Positions 36,491 through 45,713 of a stretch of DNA of 64,000 nucleotides are shown here, piece after piece. This stretch comes from Lachnospiraceae bacterium UBA2734 (lineage in GTDB: Bacteria > Bacillota > Clostridia > Lachnospirales > Lachnospiraceae), in assembly GCA_002353635.1 (NCBI GenBank), contig DEKA01000005.1:2951-66950 (forward strand). The letters run 5' to 3'. The first letter of the stretch is position 1. Each line of letters opens with the position of its first letter. Below the pieces are notes generated by a model that was not told the DNA's origin, did not search any database, and saw nothing but the letters and a program-made list of their open reading frames with translations. The translations under genes were made by a program, and so were the position numbers.

Positions 36491-38065
36491 ATGCGTAAGA
36501 GTTTATGGAAGCGTTGTTTGTCTGCCGCGGCAGGTGCCATGATATCTGCCGCGGTTTTGTCCATGCAGGTGTGTGCCGCGGGAGCGGTGACTGTGAGCGG
36601 GGTTTCGATCAAGGACGGCAATGTCGAGGTCAGCGCTGCAGGAAATGCCGGGTCTGAGGACGGCATGTATCACCTCTACGCGCAGAATGTGACGGAGAGC
36701 GCAGCGGGCGGAGCCGAAGTGGGCAGCGCGAAAGCGTCCGCTGGAAGTCTGCACTTTTCTGTTCCTCTGCGGAAGAATACACCGGAATCTCTCCTCTATA
36801 AGAAATTCACGGTCATGGCCGTGCAGGGAGGCAAAAAGGTTCCGGTCAGCAATTCCATGTTCATCACGAATCCGGAAGCGTGTGCGCCCTATTCATCGCC
36901 GCGTATACATGTCGGGAAGAAGGGCATTCTTCCCTCCTCGGACCTTCTGCGGTCGGGACAGCTCCGCCAGCTGGGCATACAGCAGGCAACGTACAACATT
37001 CCGCTCGCCAATATCACGAGCGGGGGAGGCGTTCCCTACGTTTATAACGGAAAGACATATGAATTCAACGCATCTGCCATCTGGCAGTATGACTACGTGA
37101 TACCACTGCTCAATGCACAGGGCATTCAGGTCACACTGATTTTTCTGAACAACCGGGGCGGAGATTCATCCCTCATTCACCCTCTCTCCCGTGACAGCCA
37201 CAGCGCCAATTATTATGCGTTCAACACACAGGACGAGGCGGCCGTGGAGAAGCTCGAGGCCATTGCTTCTTTCTTCGCACAGCGCTACAGCGGCAAGAGC
37301 TTCGGCACCGTGGACAATTGGATCATTGGGAACGAGATCAATGCGAGAGCCCAGTGGAATTACATGAAGGCATCTGCCGGCATTGACACTTATACGCAGG
37401 AGTATGCAAAAGCCTTCCGCATCTTCTATAATGCTATTAAGGCACAGAATGCGAATGCGAGAGTGTACAGCTGTGTGGACAACCAGTTCGCCGGCACTAC
37501 GGACAGCGAATTTTATCCAGGTCAGCAATTCCTCCTGCGTCTGCAGGCGGACCTCTCTGCAGAGGGCAATATTCCCTGGGATATTGCAGTTCACCCCTAT
37601 GATATGCCCTTGAGCGATGAGACGCTCTGGGATGAGACGGGCAAGAGCGGAATCAACCACACGCAGGCGTCCGAGTTTGTGACGATGTCCAACATAGATG
37701 TTTTCACAGATTTCTTCCTTCAGCCGTCCATGAGGTCTCCGGATGGAGAGGTGAAGAGCATCCTCTGCAGCGAGCAGGGGTACACCTCAAACGGAAGGGG
37801 AGGGGAGAAGGCGCAGGCTGCTTCCATTGTTCTTGCCTATCAACAGGCACAGCAGAACCAGTACATAGACGGCTTCATTCTCGCCAGAGAGCAGGATCAC
37901 GGCGATGAGACGAAGCAGGGGCTGGCCACGGGCCTTTCCAGGGCCGACGGCACACACAAACTTGCCTTTTCCTGGTATGCCGCTGCGGATTCGCCGTCCA
38001 CAGTAAAGGCAGCAGCAGATGTGATCGGCGTGCAGGATCTGTCGCAGCTCATCACAAAGAGATAG
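36491..38065 (+). CDS. Secreted DUF5722 family glycosidase-like protein
   Basis: A cleavable signal peptide is evident (residues 1-30, ending near VCAAGA). Residues 35-125 form a beta-rich lead domain; the rest resembles a TIM-barrel glycoside hydrolase of the DUF5722 group. Candidate catalytic acids are Glu282 in IIGNEINA and Glu428 in LCSEQGY, in the positions expected for acid/base and nucleophile of clan-A enzymes. Lying nine bases after the GT-C-like gene, it may trim or release the polymer made by this locus. No substrate can be named. Confidence 0.75.
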   Translation: MRKSLWKRCLSAAAGAMISAAVLSMQVCAAGAVTVSGVSIKDGNVEVSAAGNAGSEDGMYHLYAQNVTESAAGGAEVGSAKASAGSLHFSVPLRKNTPESLLYKKFTVMAVQGGKKVPVSNSMFITNPEACAPYSSPRIHVGKKGILPSSDLLRSGQLRQLGIQQATYNIPLANITSGGGVPYVYNGKTYEFNASAIWQYDYVIPLLNAQGIQVTLIFLNNRGGDSSLIHPLSRDSHSANYYAFNTQDEAAVEKLEAIASFFAQRYSGKSFGTVDNWIIGNEINARAQWNYMKASAGIDTYTQEYAKAFRIFYNAIKAQNANARVYSCVDNQFAGTTDSEFYPGQQFLLRLQADLSAEGNIPWDIAVHPYDMPLSDETLWDETGKSGINHTQASEFVTMSNIDVFTDFFLQPSMRSPDGEVKSILCSEQGYTSNGRGGEKAQAASIVLAYQQAQQNQYIDGFILAREQDHGDETKQGLATGLSRADGTHKLAFSWYAAADSPSTVKAAADVIGVQDLSQLITKR

Positions 38066-38074
38066 AAGGATCGG

Positions 38075-39664
38075 ATGAATCGTCATTATTACACGGACAG
38101 CACGAAAAAGAAAATATCCTTTATTCTGGACATCGCGGTTCTTCTTGTCTGTTATGAGGCAGCACTGCGGCTGCGCTATGCCGGACCGCCGGCAGGCTGG
38201 CAGATTTCTTTCTATCGGCAGATTCTGAGCGTAGAGCTCCTCAGCTATATCATCCTGTCACTGCACAGGACCATCACGAAGAAGCCGTATCTGCCGAATG
38301 AGCAGGACCCTGTCGACAACCTCGTGCGTGTAGTGAAGGAGCAGGTCTGTCTGTTCGCGGTCCTTCTCATTCTGCTCGTCGCTATAAAGAGTGCGCAGCA
38401 GGTCTCCCGCCTTTTTCTGACCTATCAGTTCTGTCTGAACACAGTTGTCATGTATGTGCAGCGCATGCTGTACCGCCAATGGCTCTTCAGGGTCAGCGGG
38501 AGCGGGGAGAATGCCGTTTCCATGATGATTGCAGCCGATATGCCCAATATCCGCGGCGCTGTGAGACGCCTGCGCACGGGACTGCCGGGGCATGTCCGTC
38601 TCTCCGGCATATGGCTTCTCGAGGATAATCTGCAGTGTCCGCCAGAGCAGATCGAGAACATTCCTGTTCTGGGCTGCGGTCCGGTAACGGATGCGAATGA
38701 ATGGTCAGAGACGTTGGAGAGCGCTCTTCCTGCAGAAGCTTATTTTTCCTTCTCCCATGCCAATGAGGACGCAGCACGCAGGCTTATGGATGTGCTCCTC
38801 AAAAAGGGAGTGGATGTCTACTGCGAACTGCGGCTCTTTGACAGGGGGGTTCCGTCCGGCATTCTGCACACGGAAGGAAGTCTGTGCACCGCAAGGCTCA
38901 ATGGCCTCACACAGAGATGCCGCGTGCTCGATATTGACTATGCAGTGGCAAACGTAGAGGGTGCCGCTTCGTATATCCGCGATCACGTAAAGGAACTTGG
39001 CGGGCAGTACGTGTGCTTCTCCAACGCACACACAACAGTCACGGCACATGAGGATCTTCAGTACAGGGCTGTGCAGAACGGCTCGGCTTATACATTTGCG
39101 GACGGTTCGCCGGTGGCGAAGTGCGAGCGCTACCTTGGTTTTAAGGATGCACAGAGAGTGAGCGGCCCGGACTTCATGGATGCCATGTTCAGGGCGAGCA
39201 TGGACGGGTCGGTCACACATTATTTTTACGGCTCAACACAGGAGACAATTGAGGGACTGAAGAGAAATCTCGAAAGGGATTACCCGGGAATCGTGGTCAA
39301 AGGGTTATATTCACCGCCGTTCAGGGCGCTCTCCGAGGAGGAGGACCGCGAGCAGACAGATATGATCAACAGGGCGGGGGCAGACATTATCTGGATTGGA
39401 CTCGGTGCACCAAAGCAAGAGAAGTGGATGGCGGCCCACAAGGGAAAAGTGCATGGCCTTATGATGGGTGTCGGCGCCGGCTTCAACTTCTATGCGGGCA
39501 CCGTAAAAAGAGCCCCGAAATGGATTCAGAAGATCGGCCTGGAGTGGCTCTACCGGCTGACACAGGATCCAAAGCGCCTCTTCTCAAGGTATTTTGTCAC
39601 AAACGTCAAGTTCGTCGTCTATGTACTGCATGATTATCTATGGCACAGAAGAGGAAAAGTGTAG
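38075..39664 (+). CDS. Fusion: initiating-transferase-like membrane half plus WecG/TagA/CpsF (GT26) glycosyltransferase
   Basis: Residues 1-145 contain four to five membrane segments and 146-270 a soluble domain, an arrangement like the non-catalytic half of WbaP/CpsE proteins such as that at 11703. Instead of the sugar-phosphate transferase domain, residues 283-520 form a GT26 domain: YVCFSNAHTTVTAHED, TFADGSPVAK, HYFYGSTQETIEGL, IIWIGLGAPKQEKWM and GVGAGFNFYAGTVKRAP. GT26 enzymes add the second sugar (often ManNAc or a uronic acid) to a lipid-linked HexNAc. GT26 proteins are normally about 240 residues and membrane-attached by short helices, so this 529-residue form is unusual. No frameshift is seen; the join is in frame. 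Confidence 0.85.
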   Translation: MNRHYYTDSTKKKISFILDIAVLLVCYEAALRLRYAGPPAGWQISFYRQILSVELLSYIILSLHRTITKKPYLPNEQDPVDNLVRVVKEQVCLFAVLLILLVAIKSAQQVSRLFLTYQFCLNTVVMYVQRMLYRQWLFRVSGSGENAVSMMIAADMPNIRGAVRRLRTGLPGHVRLSGIWLLEDNLQCPPEQIENIPVLGCGPVTDANEWSETLESALPAEAYFSFSHANEDAARRLMDVLLKKGVDVYCELRLFDRGVPSGILHTEGSLCTARLNGLTQRCRVLDIDYAVANVEGAASYIRDHVKELGGQYVCFSNAHTTVTAHEDLQYRAVQNGSAYTFADGSPVAKCERYLGFKDAQRVSGPDFMDAMFRASMDGSVTHYFYGSTQETIEGLKRNLERDYPGIVVKGLYSPPFRALSEEEDREQTDMINRAGADIIWIGLGAPKQEKWMAAHKGKVHGLMMGVGAGFNFYAGTVKRAPKWIQKIGLEWLYRLTQDPKRLFSRYFVTNVKFVVYVLHDYLWHRRGKV

Positions 39665-39766
39665 ATCACATCCGGCGGCTGCATTTGGCGAAAACGCCTG
39701 CGCGGATTTCACCACAGCGAGGAATGAATTGGGAAGTATAGATTCCCGAAAGATACGGAGATGCCA

Positions 39767-40561
39767 ATGCCAGGCAGCAAGGTCAGTCTTATTCTCACAA
39801 CGTATAACAGCATAGAGAATCTGCGCGGCACGATGGAGAGCATCGCGCAGCAGGACTATCCGGACATTGAGGTTGTCATCAAGGACGGCGGATCGACGGA
39901 TGGAACAAAGGAGGCAGCTCTTGCCTATGCTGCACCGGGGGGCTTCCGGTATCCTGTCAAGGTTCAATCCTGCAGCGATCATGGAATCTACGATGCCATG
40001 AACCAGGGATATGCGCTGTCGGAGGGAGGGATCATCGCCTTTTTCAATGACAGATTTGTCCGGAGAGATGCGGTCTCCCTCATGGTGCGCGCCATCGAGG
40101 AGAGCGGCGCGGACGGCGCACACGCAGATCTTGTGTACGCAGGATTTGACGGAAGAGTCGTCCGCTACTGGCATATGGGACAGGGGAACATCAGATCCGG
40201 CTGGATGCCGGGACACCCCACACTTTATCTGAGAAGACAGGTTTATGAGCGGTATGGACTCTACCGCACGGATTTCCGCATCTCCTCCGATTACGAGTTC
40301 ATGGTGCGGATTCTGAAGAATAAAGCGGTGAGGCTTACCTATGTGCCGGAGATCATCGTCTCCATGTATTACGGCGGAACCAGTACGGGCGCAGCCAGCG
40401 GATATTGGAGAGGCCTTCGGGAGGGACATGAGGCGCTTGTCTCCAATGGCGTTCATCCAGCGCTTCTTGCGGACCTGCTGCGCACAGGGCGTCTTGCCCT
40501 GCAGTTTCTGCGCGCGAAAAAGGGTGAGAAGGAATTGAGGCGTCTTCATGCAGTATCATAG
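39767..40561 (+). CDS. GT2 family glycosyltransferase (WcaE/WfgS-like) with altered metal motif
   Basis: A 264-residue GT-A enzyme with LILTTYNSIENL, VIKDGGSTDGT and DHGIYDAMNQGY, which place it in the WcaE/WfgS-like group. Family members then have a NSDDW-type metal motif; here the matching stretch is FFNDRFV, one residue shorter and with a single aspartate. GHPTLYLRRQVY and DYEFMVRIL are intact. The second ATG (39767) is used because GGAG lies six bases ahead of it. It overlaps the next gene by 14 bases. Confidence 0.85.
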   Translation: MPGSKVSLILTTYNSIENLRGTMESIAQQDYPDIEVVIKDGGSTDGTKEAALAYAAPGGFRYPVKVQSCSDHGIYDAMNQGYALSEGGIIAFFNDRFVRRDAVSLMVRAIEESGADGAHADLVYAGFDGRVVRYWHMGQGNIRSGWMPGHPTLYLRRQVYERYGLYRTDFRISSDYEFMVRILKNKAVRLTYVPEIIVSMYYGGTSTGAASGYWRGLREGHEALVSNGVHPALLADLLRTGRLALQFLRAKKGEKELRRLHAVS

Positions 40562-42179
40562 GTTCAGGGGCAATCAGTTCTATATCCTGTTCTCGGCGCT
40601 GTTCGCGCTGATGATCCTTTTTTCCGGGAAAATAACGGCCAGCCAGGACCTCTTCGCCAAATTCGGCGAAGTTCTCTTTCATGACTTCACGGCGGCGGAT
40701 CTGCCGAGGTACCTCATGTATGCACTGGTGACCTACATCGCCGTATGTGCACTCAGGTCCGGCGCGGCCCAGATCGCTGAGAGAAGGGAGCACGGCACTT
40801 TTGTGCGTGCAGGGGCGGCCGGTGCCGCGAAAGAGAAAGGTGAAGACGGCAATGGAGCACGCAGAACACTGTGTCTCTCTTTTGCAGGGCTTCTTCTTGT
40901 ATGGCTTCCGTACCTGCTGAGCTTTATGCCTGGCGGCGTTTTCTCGGACACGGGCGGCATCATCCAGCAGGCGCTCGGCAATGAACCGCTCTCCAGCCAT
41001 CACCCTGTCCTCTACACGATGATGATCCGGGCCGTTCTGTGGCTGTCAGGACGCTTTGGACTTGATGCGCAGGCGGGACTGTGTGTATTCACCATCCTGC
41101 AGTATCTGTGCATGGCGTTCGTGTGTGCGCTGATCGTCACAGAGGCGGATCAGCTGATGCAGAAACGCCTCTTTACATTGCTCTGCTGGCTGTACATGGC
41201 ACTCTTTACGCTGATCCCGCTCAATACGGTCTCCCTCTGGAAGGACACCGTCTTCACGATGGCAGTGGTGCTGTATACCCTTTGCATCGCACAGTACCTG
41301 ACGAAGAACAGATGGAGCTGGGAAGCCTATATTGTATCAAGTGTGCTCGTCGCCTTTCTGCGCAATAACGGCATCTATATGATCGCCGTATGCAGTCTGT
41401 GTCTTGCTGTGCGCAGGTGGACACAGAACCGGAGAGAGGGGATCCGCACGGGGATTGTCTCCATTGTGATGATCGCTCTGATCTCTCTGGTGCAGGGGCC
41501 GGGATTCGAAGCGCTCGGCATCATCTCGGACCGCGAGATCGAGAGCTTCGCCGTTCCGATCCAGCAGTATGCCTACACAGTTCTCTCCGGCGGATCCATC
41601 CCGGAGGAAGACAGGGACTTCTGGAACAAGCTGATCCCTGAGGATAAGATTTATGAGGCATACTCGCCCGAACTCTTCGACACCATGAAGACGAATGAGA
41701 ACTTCAACAGGGCGTTGGTGGAGAATAAATCCGGCGAAATTCTCGCCAAATGGGCAAAGGTTGTGGCCCGCAATCCGGTCTCTGCTGTAAAGGGATATGC
41801 ACTTGAGACGATCGGTTTCTGGGATGTCACAAGACAGAATTCTTTTTCCTACGAGAGCAGCACGATGTACTCGGACAAGGATGGATGGACGCAGACGGAT
41901 TACTGGGAGAAAATCACGGGCACATCCTTTGCTTCCCTTGTAAAGCCGAAGCACTATGTCAGCAGCGCCGTCTTTGTGTGGATCATGCTCCTTTGCATGG
42001 CGGCCTCTCTGACAAAGAAGGACCACCTGTGGATGGCCATGATGCCGGGATTTATGCTGTGGGCGACGACAATGGCCGCGACGCCTGTAGCGTTCAGCAT
42101 GCGCTACATTTTCGCACTTGTCGTCCTGGTGCCTGTGTATATCGCGTGCGCGGTGAGAAGGCAGACTGCCGCAGACTGA
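40548..42179 (+). CDS. DUF6020-like polytopic membrane protein
   Basis: 543 residues, about 12 membrane segments, and the family block YLLSFMPGGVFSDTGGIIQQ followed by SSHHPVLYTM near residue 140-160. Proteins of this type resemble GT-C membrane glycosyltransferases in topology and sit in polysaccharide loci of clostridia. A long outside loop (about residues 325-455) lies before the last membrane segments. Function is unproven. GAGG upstream of the ATG and the overlap with the GT2 gene support the start. Confidence 0.72.
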   Translation: MQYHRFRGNQFYILFSALFALMILFSGKITASQDLFAKFGEVLFHDFTAADLPRYLMYALVTYIAVCALRSGAAQIAERREHGTFVRAGAAGAAKEKGEDGNGARRTLCLSFAGLLLVWLPYLLSFMPGGVFSDTGGIIQQALGNEPLSSHHPVLYTMMIRAVLWLSGRFGLDAQAGLCVFTILQYLCMAFVCALIVTEADQLMQKRLFTLLCWLYMALFTLIPLNTVSLWKDTVFTMAVVLYTLCIAQYLTKNRWSWEAYIVSSVLVAFLRNNGIYMIAVCSLCLAVRRWTQNRREGIRTGIVSIVMIALISLVQGPGFEALGIISDREIESFAVPIQQYAYTVLSGGSIPEEDRDFWNKLIPEDKIYEAYSPELFDTMKTNENFNRALVENKSGEILAKWAKVVARNPVSAVKGYALETIGFWDVTRQNSFSYESSTMYSDKDGWTQTDYWEKITGTSFASLVKPKHYVSSAVFVWIMLLCMAASLTKKDHLWMAMMPGFMLWATTMAATPVAFSMRYIFALVVLVPVYIACAVRRQTAAD

Positions 42180-42191
42180 AGGAGTAGTAGT

Positions 42192-44339
42192 ATGGGTGTC
42201 ATTATCATCATGCCGCTTATTGCGGCGCTGAGCATCATCTGCAGGAGACGATTTGAGGAGAGCGCACCGCTCTCTGTTTTCCTTGTCATTCTCCTGATCT
42301 ATCTCTCCGGGCTTGTGACGACATTTCTGCCCGGCTTTTATATGGCGCTTGCGATGTGCGCTGCCGGGCTCATTGTCTGCGTGAAGGCACTTCTGACAGG
42401 AAAGGGCAGGCAGGATCTTCGCACCTATGTCTTTACACCCGGCTTTGCTGCCTACATTGCTGTCCTTATTTTCATGTTCCTTGTCAGCTTCGGCAGGACA
42501 TTTACGACGGGGGATGATTACAAGCACTGGGCGCTGGCAGTGAAAAACTACTTCTATTTCAACGATTTTTCCAATGTTCCGGGGGCAGTGGACGCCTACA
42601 CATCCTATCAGCCTGCCTCTACAATCTTTGAGTACTGGAACACGAAGCTGTGGACCAACTGCTCACAGGGCATGATGCTCGTCGGAATCGGCGTTATGAC
42701 GCTCTCCCTTCTTCTGCCCTTTATGCGCTTTGTATCGGCAGCCGGGACTGTACGCCAAGACAGCGGGAAGAAGGAAAGGAGAGCACGCTGGTGGGTCCTT
42801 CTTCTCTTCATTTTTGCGCTTCCTCTCTTTACGCAGGGCATGACATATACTTCTCTCCTGGTAGACACGCTCATGGGTTACGAGTCCGCCTATATTCTTC
42901 TGCAGTATTACAGATACAGAGAGGGCGGAGGCCGATTCTATATTGTGACATACCTTCTGGGCCTCGCTGTGCTGAGCCTCACGAAGGAATTCGGCATGAT
43001 CCTCTCCGGCATGATCCTTCTCTGTGTTCTCTGGAATGAGATCACGCTGCGGCGCAGGGGATTGGCCGGAAAGAAGGAGGTCGCCCGTGCCCTCAGAATC
43101 TTCCTCGCCTGCGGCGTGCTGACGGTTCTTTTTGGTGTGGTGTCCTGGTACAGCTATCTCTCCATTCCGCAGACCGGGGCTGTGCCCGCGCAGGCGGATA
43201 CGGGAGCACTCCTGCAGACATATGCTGCCTCAAGAGGAGAAGCGGCATATGTGACTTCGAAAGGCACGGTGACGTCTGCGGCAGGGGCACAGGTTCTGAC
43301 CGGTGCCGGCCATTTGGGAGAGATTTTCAGCTTTCTTGCCGGAAGGGGAGACCTGGATCCGAACTATGTGCGCACGATCGCGAGCACGTTCATCAAGGGC
43401 CTCTTCAGTACGGAGAGCGGGTATTCCTTTGGGTATCTTCTTCCCTTCTCTTATGCGGTATTCATCGGTGCGGCGGTTCTGTTCTGGTGCGTCCGCGGAA
43501 GAAGGCATCCCGCTGCGGTTTCAGCCGGCGTCTCCAATGCTGACGGAACCAGGCACACTGCGCATGGGGACGGAGAGGGCAGAGAGCTCTCCGGCGGTGC
43601 TGAGAATATGGCGGCGGCGCAGAAAGCATTTTCCACATCGCAGGTGCTCTATATCGGCTGGATTGTGACCAGTGCGCTGTATCTTCTCTGCCTTCTTGCA
43701 TCCTATATTCTACTGTTTCCTCCGAGAGAGGCGGCGTATCTGGGCGCCCTGAATAAGTATCTCTCTTCTCTCGTTGCGCCGACCATCCTTCTTGGCGTTT
43801 GGATGGTCCTCGAGGACTTTGACGGGAAAGTGCCGGTTCACATTCTCTACGGCAGCATTGCCGTCATCCTGTTCGTGACCGTCAACCTCTCCGGACTGAC
43901 TGGAGCGATTCTGGACCGGCCGGAGGAAGTCGTCTTTGCAGGAATTGATCACAACGAGGATCAGGGAGGGCTCACCTTCCACCCCGGGGAGAGAATCTAT
44001 TACATCGACACGGACGATGCGCAGAGAGAGCTCAATATGAAGGCGAGGTTCGGCTATCGCGTCTTTCCGGCGTACTGCAATCAGGGCGGAGCGAATATTT
44101 TTGACAACTATGTGTTTTATGGCAGCCGCGTGAAGAGCGGTGAGGATCCGGAAAAAGCCTTCGCGGAGATGCTGCAGCAGGACAACTACAGCTATGTCTA
44201 TCTGCAGACTGTCAATGACAGATTCAGAAATGAGCTCTCCGGCGTATTCGATTCTCCTTCTGACATCGGTGACGACCAGCTCTATCAGATCGAGTGGAAG
44301 AGCGATGGCTCCGTGAAGCTTCACCTGATCTATGCCTGA
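42192..44339 (+). CDS. Large polytopic membrane protein, GT-C-like, unassigned
   Basis: 715 residues with about 13 membrane segments. The first long outside loop carries TTGDDYKHWALAVKNYF and YQPASTIFEYW, an acidic pair followed by a tyrosine/proline stretch as in GT-C enzymes. A Ser/Gly-rich cytoplasmic linker lies near residues 435-475, and the last 160 residues form an outside domain. No named family is recognised. AAGGAG at nine bases supports the ATG. It is the third giant membrane protein in this stretch. Confidence 0.65.
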   Translation: MGVIIIMPLIAALSIICRRRFEESAPLSVFLVILLIYLSGLVTTFLPGFYMALAMCAAGLIVCVKALLTGKGRQDLRTYVFTPGFAAYIAVLIFMFLVSFGRTFTTGDDYKHWALAVKNYFYFNDFSNVPGAVDAYTSYQPASTIFEYWNTKLWTNCSQGMMLVGIGVMTLSLLLPFMRFVSAAGTVRQDSGKKERRARWWVLLLFIFALPLFTQGMTYTSLLVDTLMGYESAYILLQYYRYREGGGRFYIVTYLLGLAVLSLTKEFGMILSGMILLCVLWNEITLRRRGLAGKKEVARALRIFLACGVLTVLFGVVSWYSYLSIPQTGAVPAQADTGALLQTYAASRGEAAYVTSKGTVTSAAGAQVLTGAGHLGEIFSFLAGRGDLDPNYVRTIASTFIKGLFSTESGYSFGYLLPFSYAVFIGAAVLFWCVRGRRHPAAVSAGVSNADGTRHTAHGDGEGRELSGGAENMAAAQKAFSTSQVLYIGWIVTSALYLLCLLASYILLFPPREAAYLGALNKYLSSLVAPTILLGVWMVLEDFDGKVPVHILYGSIAVILFVTVNLSGLTGAILDRPEEVVFAGIDHNEDQGGLTFHPGERIYYIDTDDAQRELNMKARFGYRVFPAYCNQGGANIFDNYVFYGSRVKSGEDPEKAFAEMLQQDNYSYVYLQTVNDRFRNELSGVFDSPSDIGDDQLYQIEWKSDGSVKLHLIYA

Positions 44340-44450
44340 ATGCAGATGTCGCCGTTCGCGGTGAGAGCAGGGCATCGTCTCAACGAATCTTCGTGCGGGG
44401 ACTGAGAGGACGCTGGATTGAGATCAATGCGGGAGGAGGTTCCGGCAATT

Positions 44451-45707
44451 ATGCGCATTCTTATCGTGAACAAATTTCTCTATCCCAACGGCGGATCGGA
44501 GACTTATATTTTCGGCCTCGGCAGGGGACTGCAGGCGCTGGGGCATGAAGTGCAGTATTTTGGCATGGAGCATGAGGGACGCATCGTCTCCAACCGCGTG
44601 CAGAGCTATACTGAAGACATCGAGTTCCACGGCGCCGGGATGGCGCAGAAGCTGACCTATCCCGCAAAGATCATCTACTCGAAGGAAGCCAGGAGAAAAA
44701 TCCGGCCTGTGCTGGAAGATTTTCAGCCGGATGCTGTGCACCTGAACAACATCAATTTTCAGATCACGCCTTCTGTCATCGACGAGATCAGGGCGTGGAA
44801 TCCTGCCTGCCGCATCGTATACACGGCGCACGACGCACAGTGGGTCTGCCCGTGCCACATGCTGCGCATTCCTTCAACTGGAGAGTTCTGCACGCGCTGC
44901 ATCGACGGCGCCTATATCAACTGCATGAAAAACCGCTGCATTCACAATTCCAGGGCACGGAGCATCTTCGGCACGATGGAGGCGGAATTCTATAAAAAGC
45001 GCGGAACGTACCGGCTTGTGGATACAATCATCTGCCCGAGCGAATTCATGAACAGGATGCTGAGCCACAATCCGCAGCTGAAGGGCCGGACGGTGACACT
45101 GCACAATTTTTATGAAAATAAGGGCGCCCTGCAGGATAATTCCGGCGCGGAGAAAGAACTCCTTGACAGAGGAATCTCCAAAAGAGGATATGTCCTCTAT
45201 TTTGGCAGATTCTCGCGGGAAAAGGGGGTTCATACACTTCTGCAGGTGTGCAGAGACAATCCCGAAATCCCCTTTGTCTTTGCCGGGAGAGGCGAACTGG
45301 AAGACGAAGTGAACGCTCTCTCAGGCGCGAATGTCATCAACATGGGCTTTTGCAGCGGCGGCGGGATGCAGCAGCTGATCCGGAACGCCGCCTTCACGGT
45401 TCTGCCGTCCGAGTGGGGGGAGAACTGTCCATATTCTGTGATGGAGTCACAGATGAACGGAACACCCGTTGTCGGCACGGCTATAGGAGGCATTCCCGAA
45501 TTGATAGAGGACGGCACTACGGGTCTTTTGTGCAGACCGTTCGACCCAGCCGCCCTCACTGACAGAATAAGGGCGCTATGGTACAATAAAAATCTGCAGC
45601 GTGAGCTGCAGGCAAATTGTGCGCGTTCTGCCGAAGGACGCGGCGCCGTGCACTATGACACGCTGGAAGAATACTGCGGGAAGATGCTGAAGATCTACCG
45701 GGGATGA
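44451..45707 (+). CDS. GT4 family glycosyltransferase with cysteine-rich insert
   Basis: A 418-residue GT-B enzyme beginning MRILIVNKFLYPNGGSETYI. The acceptor half contains a cluster of six cysteines (WVCPCHML, FCTRCIDG, INCMKNRC) of the kind seen in one subgroup of capsule GT4 proteins, which may bind a metal. The donor half has GRFSREKGVHTLL and LPSEWGENCPYSVMES. The ATG at 44451 is preferred to an earlier in-frame ATG because the family N terminus starts there and GGAGG lies 11 bases ahead. Confidence 0.88.
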   Translation: MRILIVNKFLYPNGGSETYIFGLGRGLQALGHEVQYFGMEHEGRIVSNRVQSYTEDIEFHGAGMAQKLTYPAKIIYSKEARRKIRPVLEDFQPDAVHLNNINFQITPSVIDEIRAWNPACRIVYTAHDAQWVCPCHMLRIPSTGEFCTRCIDGAYINCMKNRCIHNSRARSIFGTMEAEFYKKRGTYRLVDTIICPSEFMNRMLSHNPQLKGRTVTLHNFYENKGALQDNSGAEKELLDRGISKRGYVLYFGRFSREKGVHTLLQVCRDNPEIPFVFAGRGELEDEVNALSGANVINMGFCSGGGMQQLIRNAAFTVLPSEWGENCPYSVMESQMNGTPVVGTAIGGIPELIEDGTTGLLCRPFDPAALTDRIRALWYNKNLQRELQANCARSAEGRGAVHYDTLEEYCGKMLKIYRG

Positions 45708-45713
45708 ACGGAT

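Noticed and set aside
41337..42527. 396-codon minus-strand frame opposite the DUF6020-like gene
   Set aside because: His/Arg-rich antisense reading that crosses two plus-strand genes; not credible as a protein.
43500..43620. Ser/Gly-rich stretch in the 715-residue membrane protein as a possible frameshift
   Set aside because: The frame remains open and membrane segments continue normally on both sides, so it is a linker.
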